Positions 59,504-64,000 of a stretch of DNA of 64,000 bases are shown here, in pieces. Under the pieces are notes generated by a model. That model was given only the letters and a program-made list of their open reading frames with translations. It did no database searches and was not told where the DNA came from. The position numbers were made by a program, and so were the translations under genes. The DNA comes from Pseudomonas thermotolerans DSM 14292 (GTDB lineage Bacteria; Pseudomonadota; Gammaproteobacteria; Pseudomonadales; Pseudomonadaceae), in the NCBI RefSeq assembly GCF_000364625.1, contig NZ_KB822604.1, positions 82,387-146,386 of the forward strand. Reading direction: 5' to 3'. Each line of letters opens with the position of its first letter. Positions within the stretch are counted from its first letter, which is position 1.

Positions 59504-60952
59504 TCAGAGACCGAGACAGAGGTACTTGATTTCCAGGTAGTCCTCGATGCCGTACTTGGAGCCTTCACGGCCCAGGCCGGAGGCCTTGATGCCGCCGAAC
59601 GGCGCCACCTCGTTGGAGATCAGCCCGGTGTTGATGCCCACCATGCCGTACTCCAGGGCCTCGGCGACGCGGAACACGCGGGACAGGTCGCGGGCGTAGA
59701 AGTAGGAGGCCAGGCCGAACTCGGTGTCGTTGGCCATGGCGATCACCTCTGCCTCGTCCTTGAAGCGGAACAGCGGCGCCAGCGGGCCGAAGGTCTCGTC
59801 CTTGGCCACCAGAGCATCCTTGGGCACGTCGACCAGGATGGTCGGCTCGAAGAAGGTGCCGCCCAAGGCGTGGGGCTTGCCGCCGCTGACCACCTTGGCG
59901 CCCTTGGCGACGGCATCCTCGATGTGCTCCTGGACCTTGGCCACCGCCTTGGCGTCGATCAGCGGGCCGGTGGTGACGCCCTCGTCCAGGCCGTTGCCGA
60001 TCTTCAGCTTGGCCACCGCGGCCTTGAGTTTCTCGACGAAAGCATCGTAGACGCCATCCTGCACGTACAGGCGGTTGGCGCACACGCAGGTCTGGCCGTT
60101 GTTGCGGTACTTGGAGATCAGCGCGCCTTCCACCGCCTTGTCCAGGTCGGCGTCGTCGAACACGATGAAGGGCGCGTTGCCGCCCAGCTCCAGGGACACC
60201 TTCTTGATGTCGTGGGCGCATTCGGCCATCAGCTGGCGACCGATCTCGGTGGAACCGGTGAAGGTCAGCTTGCGCACGATGGGGTTGCTGGTCAGCTCAC
60301 CACCCACTTCGCCGGCGCTGCCGGTGACCACGCTGAACACCCCTTTGGGAATGCCGGCACGCTCGGCCAGCACGGCCAGGGCCAGGGCCGAGTAGGGGGT
60401 CTGGGAGGCAGGCTTGAGCACCATGGTGCAGCCGGCGGCCAGGGCCGGGCCGGCCTTGCGGGTGATCATCGCCGAGGGGAAGTTCCACGGGGTGATGGCC
60501 GCGGTGACGCCGATCGGCTGCTTGATGACAATGATGCGCTTGTCGGGCTGGTGACCGGGGATGGTGTCGCCGTAGATGCGCTTGCCTTCCTCGGCGAACC
60601 ACTCGATGAAGCTCGCCGCGTAGGCGATTTCGCCCTTGGCCTCGGCCAGCGGCTTGCCCTGCTCCAGGGTCATCAGGCGGGCCAGGTCGTCCTGGTTGGC
60701 CAGGATCAGCTCGAACCACTTGCGCAGGATCTGCGCGCGTTCCTTGGCGGTCAGCGCGCGCCAGGCCGGCAGGGCACGGTCGGCGGCCTCGATGGCGCGA
60801 CGGGTCTCGGCGGCGCCCATCTTCGGCACGGTGCCGAGGATTTCGCCAGTGGCCGGATTGTTGACCTGGATGGTCTGGCCGCTGTCGGCGTCCAGCCAGG
60901 TGCCATCGATGTAGGCTTGCTGGCGGAACAGCGTGGCGTCTTTCAATTGCAT
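59504..60952 (-). CDS. gabD: Succinate-semialdehyde dehydrogenase (NADP+)
   Basis: Oxidises succinate semialdehyde to succinate. A 482-residue aldehyde dehydrogenase with general base Glu255 (VSLELGGNAP) and nucleophile Cys289 (NNGQTCVCANRLYV), plus TPWNFPSAMITRK of the cofactor site. First gene of gabDT. The upstream region holds an inverted repeat at 61127-61144. Confidence 0.96.
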   Translation of the reverse strand: MQLKDATLFRQQAYIDGTWLDADSGQTIQVNNPATGEILGTVPKMGAAETRRAIEAADRALPAWRALTAKERAQILRKWFELILANQDDLARLMTLEQGKPLAEAKGEIAYAASFIEWFAEEGKRIYGDTIPGHQPDKRIIVIKQPIGVTAAITPWNFPSAMITRKAGPALAAGCTMVLKPASQTPYSALALAVLAERAGIPKGVFSVVTGSAGEVGGELTSNPIVRKLTFTGSTEIGRQLMAECAHDIKKVSLELGGNAPFIVFDDADLDKAVEGALISKYRNNGQTCVCANRLYVQDGVYDAFVEKLKAAVAKLKIGNGLDEGVTTGPLIDAKAVAKVQEHIEDAVAKGAKVVSGGKPHALGGTFFEPTILVDVPKDALVAKDETFGPLAPLFRFKDEAEVIAMANDTEFGLASYFYARDLSRVFRVAEALEYGMVGINTGLISNEVAPFGGIKASGLGREGSKYGIEDYLEIKYLCLGL

Positions 60953-61281
60953 GGCGGTCTCCTGAAACCCGACACCCGAAACTCCGGGTGGATGATGGAA
61001 TACGCGACGCTCGGCGCCACCGACCGCCGCTGTTTGTTATTGCGTGGGTCCCCCGACTGGCTGCGAATGCCCGAGAAACCTGGAAGTCTGCCGCGCTCCC
61101 GAAGCTCCCCGACCCCGCTTGCCGGGCGTTTGAAATGTCAAACGAATCCTAGGGAATGAGGGGAAAAAGGGCAATAGTCCGTTCAAAAAAAACAACAAAA
61201 GAGACGAGTCGCCGACCACCGGAAAAAAGTGGCGATCTACCCTCATCCGGCGGCCTTTTGGCGAGGATCTTGCGGCAAGTT
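60953..61281. other. Non-coding region upstream of gabD
   Basis: 329 bp without a gene. It holds the gabD promoter region, the inverted repeat at 61127-61144, and a purine-rich A tract (AAAAAAAACAACAAAAGAGA) near 61185. No ORF with a ribosome site was seen. Confidence 0.6.
61127..61144. promoter_or_regulatory. Candidate operator upstream of gabD
   Basis: CGTTTG-AAATGT-CAAACG is a perfect 6-bp inverted repeat with a 6-base spacer, about 175 bp before the gabD start; the minus strand also reads TTGACA here. Suits a dimeric regulator of GABA use; identity unknown. Confidence 0.4.
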
Positions 61282-61326
61282 TCACAGCTTGATCCAGGTG
61301 GCCTTGATCTCGGTGTACTTGGGTAA
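61282..61326 (-). pseudogene. C-terminal tail of an aldehyde dehydrogenase, fused to an IS remnant
   Basis: The last codons read LPKYTEIKATWIKL and stop. This matches how PuuC/KauB-type aldehyde dehydrogenases end, not how IS481 transposases end (about NNVLGLH). It suggests that the insertion sequence entered the 3' end of such a gene and the rest was lost. It is too short for certainty. Confidence 0.4.
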
Positions 61327-61712
61327 ACCCAGTACGTTGTCCAGTGGAAGTGGCGCACGGCTGATGGGAGGGCTGTAGCCGAGGCTGGCGCGGGGCCTGT
61401 ACCAGCTCACGGTCCTGACGGCCCCAGACCGCAGGCGATCCTGATGATAGATCTTGCGCTCAAGCCGCTGCTCGACGATACGTGCCAGCAGAATCTGCTG
61501 AAGTGGCATGCGGAGCAATGGTTCGGTCGGGACGAGCGATCCAGCAGACCAGCCTCCCCTTCCTCTTGTAGCGCCGCAGCCACTTGCAGGCAGCTCGCAC
61601 ACTAACGCCTGCGGTCTGAGCTACCTCCTCGACACGCAAGCCTCGCCCGATGCGCTGGACAAGAAGGGCTCGACCACAAGGCGCAAAGACGGGCATTTTC
61701 ATGCGGAGTCAT
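61327..61712 (-). pseudogene. IS481-family transposase remnant
   Basis: Pieces of an IS481 transposase in shifting frames: MTPHENARL (from 61712), then GRALLVQRIGRGL and EVAQTAGVSVRAACKWLRRY (the N-terminal helix-turn-helix), LLDRSSRP in another frame, and a jump to the C-terminus YRPRASLGYSPPISRAPLPL and DNVLGL. The whole DDE catalytic core (~200 residues) is missing and there are several frameshifts, so it cannot move. It lies between gabD and the tRNA/CRISPR segment. Confidence 0.75.
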
Positions 61713-61844
61713 CCAGGACTCCTGGAAGGCTGCGTAGGATGCATATCCACAACTCCGGGAATACTCCGGATGAACAACCAACTGAGAGATCACAGCTAGG
61801 CGACGATCGAGACCACCGGCATGGACGCCCGGCGGGGAGATGCG

Positions 61845-61850
61845 TATTAT
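61845..61850 (+). promoter_or_regulatory. Possible tRNA promoter -10 element
   Basis: TATTAT lies 14 bp before the first tRNA-like sequence in otherwise GC-rich DNA. No clear -35 was seen. Confidence 0.3.
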
Positions 61851-61863
61851 TGCGCCCCGCAAC

Positions 61864-61937
61864 GCACTCGTAGCTCAGCTGGGTAGAGTACTGCTCTCCG
61901 AAGGCAGTACTCACCGAGTTGAGAATCGCGAAGGCTA
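61864..61937 (+). pseudogene. Degenerate tRNA-Arg copy
   Basis: The 5' half (acceptor GCACTCG, D-arm, anticodon arm with CCG loop) closely matches the intact tRNA-Arg(CCG) 104 bp downstream, but the variable and T-arm region (ACCGAGTTGAGAATCGCG) does not fold properly and no matching acceptor strand or CCA end is present. Probably inactive. Confidence 0.65.
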
Positions 61938-61957
61938 GTGGTCAAATTAGGCCTTCG
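61929..61957 (+). other. Inverted repeat between tRNA copies
   Basis: CGAAGGC (61929-61935) and GCCTTCG (61951-61957) are perfect 7-base arms around 15 bases in the short gap between the degenerate and intact tRNA. Confidence 0.35.
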
Positions 61958-61967
61958 TTCCAAATAC

Positions 61968-62044
61968 GCACCTGTAGCTCAGCTGGATAGAGTATTGCCC
62001 TCCGAAGGCAAGGGTCGTGGGTTCAAATCCCGCCAGGTGCGCCA
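61968..62044 (+). tRNA. tRNA-Arg(CCG)
   Basis: 77-nt cloverleaf: acceptor GCACCTG pairs with CAGGTGC, D-stem GCTC/GAGT, anticodon arm TTGCC-CTCCGAA-GGCAA with anticodon CCG at 62002-62004, T-arm GTGGG-TTCAAAT-CCCGC, discriminator G and encoded CCA. Reads arginine codon CGG. It ends 152 bp before the first CRISPR repeat. Confidence 0.95.
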
Positions 62045-62196
62045 TCTCCCCCGTGTCAGGCCCTACCGTCCCGGTCCCAAATAAGCACTGCCCCCAAGCG
62101 CATTCCTGGGGGCCAAATGGGCTGTGCCATTTCCGAGCCCTATCCGCACTCCGACTCGGCATCCTAAGCGCCGCCAGGTACAGCCTCACCCCTTCG
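62045..62196. other. Spacer region between tRNA-Arg and the CRISPR array
   Basis: 152 bp, not A/T-rich and with no ribosome site or ORF support. From the inferred array polarity this is the leader-distal (trailer) side. A short match to the tRNA 3' end (CGCCAGGT) occurs near 62172. Confidence 0.5.
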
Positions 62197-63993
62197 GAAA
62201 CACCCCCACGTGCGTGGGGAAGACGTCACTCATGGGGCAAACCTGCGCAGGAGTTGAGAAACACCCCCACGTGCGTGGGGAAGACCGGCCAGCACCTTTT
62301 CATCATCAATCTGCTTCAGAAACACCCCCACGTGCGTGGGGAAGACAACTCGACACCTGTTTGCACTATATCGGCTCCGGAAACACCCCCACGTGCGTGG
62401 GGAAGACTCATCAGCACTGTGCCGGATGGGTCGCTATTTGGAAACACCCCCACGTGCGTGGGGAAGACATAGCGATAAATCAGGATCAGTAAGCTCCTCA
62501 GGAAACACCCCCACGTGCGTGGGGAAGACTGCTGACGAGCGGCACTTATGGCCGCACTTCCAGAAACACCCCCACGTGCGTGGGGAAGACGACCTGCTCG
62601 GCGGCCATCAGCGCGCGGATCTGGAAACACCCCCACGTGCGTGGGGAAGACTTCTCCGAGCAATAAAAAACCCGCCGAAGCGGGGAAACACCCCCACGTG
62701 CGTGGGGAAGACCGGACGGTCGAATCGTCGATCCAACCCGCTGGGGAAACACCCCCACGTGCGTGGGGAAGACTACTGCCCCGGCAGAATGGCCCGGCTT
62801 CTGCGAGAAACACCCCCACGTGCGTGGGGAAGACCGCCTTCTGCCGCTCTCGGTAGGCTCTTTGCCGGAAACACCCCCACGTGCGTGGGGAAGACAGCTT
62901 CCCAAGCGCTCTGGGTGCGAACTGGAAAGAAACACCCCCACGTGCGTGGGGAAGACCGCCTGGCGAGTGAAGTCGCCTATAGATGCAGAGAAACACCCCC
63001 ACGTGCGTGGGGAAGACGCCAGCCGAGCCACGACAGCGGACAACATGATGGAAACACCCCCACGTGCGTGGGGAAGACCCAGGTCCCGCAGGGCCTTGTT
63101 GTCCAGCTGCGGAAACACCCCCACGTGCGTGGGGAAGACGCTGGAAGAGATCCGGAGTCGAAGCGCGATGAAGAAACACCCCCACGTGCGTGGGGAAGAC
63201 GGCCACAAGGGCAAAGTTATCAAGCGCTGGGAGGAAACACCCCCACGTGCGTGGGGAAGACGGCAGTGAGCTGTTCGATTCCCAAGCCGTGCAGGAAACA
63301 CCCCCACGTGCGTGGGGAAGACCGTGGCCGATGCCAGCGGAGGGTTTCACAAGGGGAAACACCCCCACGTGCGTGGGGAAGACGAGGAAATCATGGTCAA
63401 CGCGGCGCACGACGTGGAAACACCCCCACGTGCGTGGGGAAGACGCCCTCGTCCTTGCGCTTCATCAGGCGCGCATAGAAACACCCCCACGTGCGTGGGG
63501 AAGACGACTTCCCGAAGCTGTGCCACTTCTTATCCATGGAAACACCCCCACGTGCGTGGGGAAGACCGCACGCTGGCGCTTGATGGCGCGCTCGATCTGG
63601 AAACACCCCCACGTGCGTGGGGAAGACAGCACTGCCGGAAACCATCGCCCGCGATCCTTAGAAACACCCCCACGTGCGTGGGGAAGACATCCTGATCCAC
63701 TTCTCATAATCGCGGCCCTCGGAAACACCCCCACGTGCGTGGGGAAGACTGGTGGACTTTTGTCTCACGGTGAGACTTTTGGGAAACACCCCCACGTGCG
63801 TGGGGAAGACTCATCGGAGACTTTCGACAACCAATGCGTTGTAGAAACACCCCCACGTGCGTGGGGAAGACGGCTCGAGCGCCGAGGGATATCTTCCCGG
63901 CTTGGAAACACCCCCACGTGCGTGGGGAAGACCCGTCTGCGCTGCGGGCATGGAAGATGTAGGCGGAAACACCCCCACGTGCGTGGGGAAGAC
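62197..63993 (-). CRISPR. Type I-E-like CRISPR array, 30 repeats, open at the right edge
   Basis: Thirty identical 28-nt repeats start every 61 bases from 62197 to 63966, with 29 complete 33-nt spacers and a partial thirtieth (63994-64000). On the + strand the repeat begins GAAACACCCCC and ends GGGGAAGAC; the minus strand reads GTCTTCCCCAC ... GTGTTTC, with the hairpin CCCCAC-GCAC-GTGGGG, as in type I-E repeats such as E. coli's. The base before repeats 2-30 is always G or A on the + strand, while the other spacer end is mixed, so that side is the PAM side. Hence crRNA is read from the minus strand and the leader lies right of the window. No repeat is degenerate. cas genes are not in the window. 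Confidence 0.97.
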
Positions 63994-64000
63994 TGGCTGC

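Noticed and set aside
58211..61159. 982-codon plus-strand frame spanning gabT and gabD
   Set aside because: It runs antisense to two unmistakable genes and has the composition of an antisense shadow; a fortunate lack of stops in GC-rich DNA.
62165..62185. Short repeat of the tRNA 3' end (CGCCAGGT) before the CRISPR array as an att site
   Set aside because: Only eight matching bases, no integrase, and no tRNA end structure; chance cannot be excluded.
62017..63734. Long open frames across the CRISPR array with repeated peptide units ([28 protein letters not shown] and reverse-strand counterparts)
   Set aside because: The repeat has no stop codon in several frames and the 61-nt period cycles through all three frames, producing artificial repeat proteins. 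No ribosome site or real domain.

Overview
The window is high-GC DNA from a Pseudomonas close to the P. aeruginosa lineage. Evidence is gene content and order: hemB-ppk, the spuI/spuABCDEFGH and aguRBA polyamine block next to a HacB-type acylase, desA beside c-di-GMP genes, oscA-sbp-cysTWA, and gabTD all resemble P. aeruginosa arrangements recalled from knowledge; no search was run. No phage, plasmid backbone or intact transposon is visible. The right end carries a CRISPR array.

Layout. 1-14.2 kb: housekeeping and envelope genes (ppk cut by the left edge, hemB, a GT4 glycosyltransferase, DedA, a sterol-desaturase-type membrane oxygenase, elbB, a thioesterase, a 2OG-Fe(II) oxygenase, a DUF2059 protein, an alpha/beta hydrolase, a thioredoxin-fold protein), then an AraC-type regulator divergent from a HacB-like acylase. 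14.3-29.4 kb: polyamine uptake and breakdown. Putrescine and spermidine enter through SpuDEFGH, are gamma-glutamylated by SpuI/SpuB, transaminated by SpuC and released by SpuA; AguA and AguB turn agmatine into putrescine under the TetR regulator AguR. GabT and GabD at 58-61 kb finish the route from GABA to succinate. 29.5-33.8 kb: a PAS-GGDEF cyclase, the DesA desaturase and a PAS-GGDEF-EAL protein.

33.8-54.9 kb is a sulfur-acquisition island: lsfA-ssuEADCB-mop (alkanesulfonates), two sulfate-binding genes, an OprD-family porin with an apparent frameshift, D-cysteine desulfhydrase, a cystine ABC transporter, a degenerate sigma54-type ATPase, oscA and cysTWA. Several of these genes share an A/T-rich promoter layout that suggests common sulfur-starvation (CysB-type) control.

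55-61 kb holds a deletion scar with two gene remnants, a secreted hypothetical protein, an Mpo1-like membrane protein, a Crp/Fnr regulator and gabTD. 61.3-64 kb is a hotspot: a decayed IS481-type transposase fused to an aldehyde dehydrogenase tail, a degenerate and an intact tRNA-Arg(CCG), and a type I-E-like CRISPR array of 30 identical 28-nt repeats at an exact 61-nt period that runs off the right edge. Every complete spacer has a purine on the + strand next to the following repeat, which fixes the array's polarity (crRNA read from the minus strand, leader to the right), and one spacer reads as an intrinsic terminator in the transcribed direction. No cas genes are in the window.
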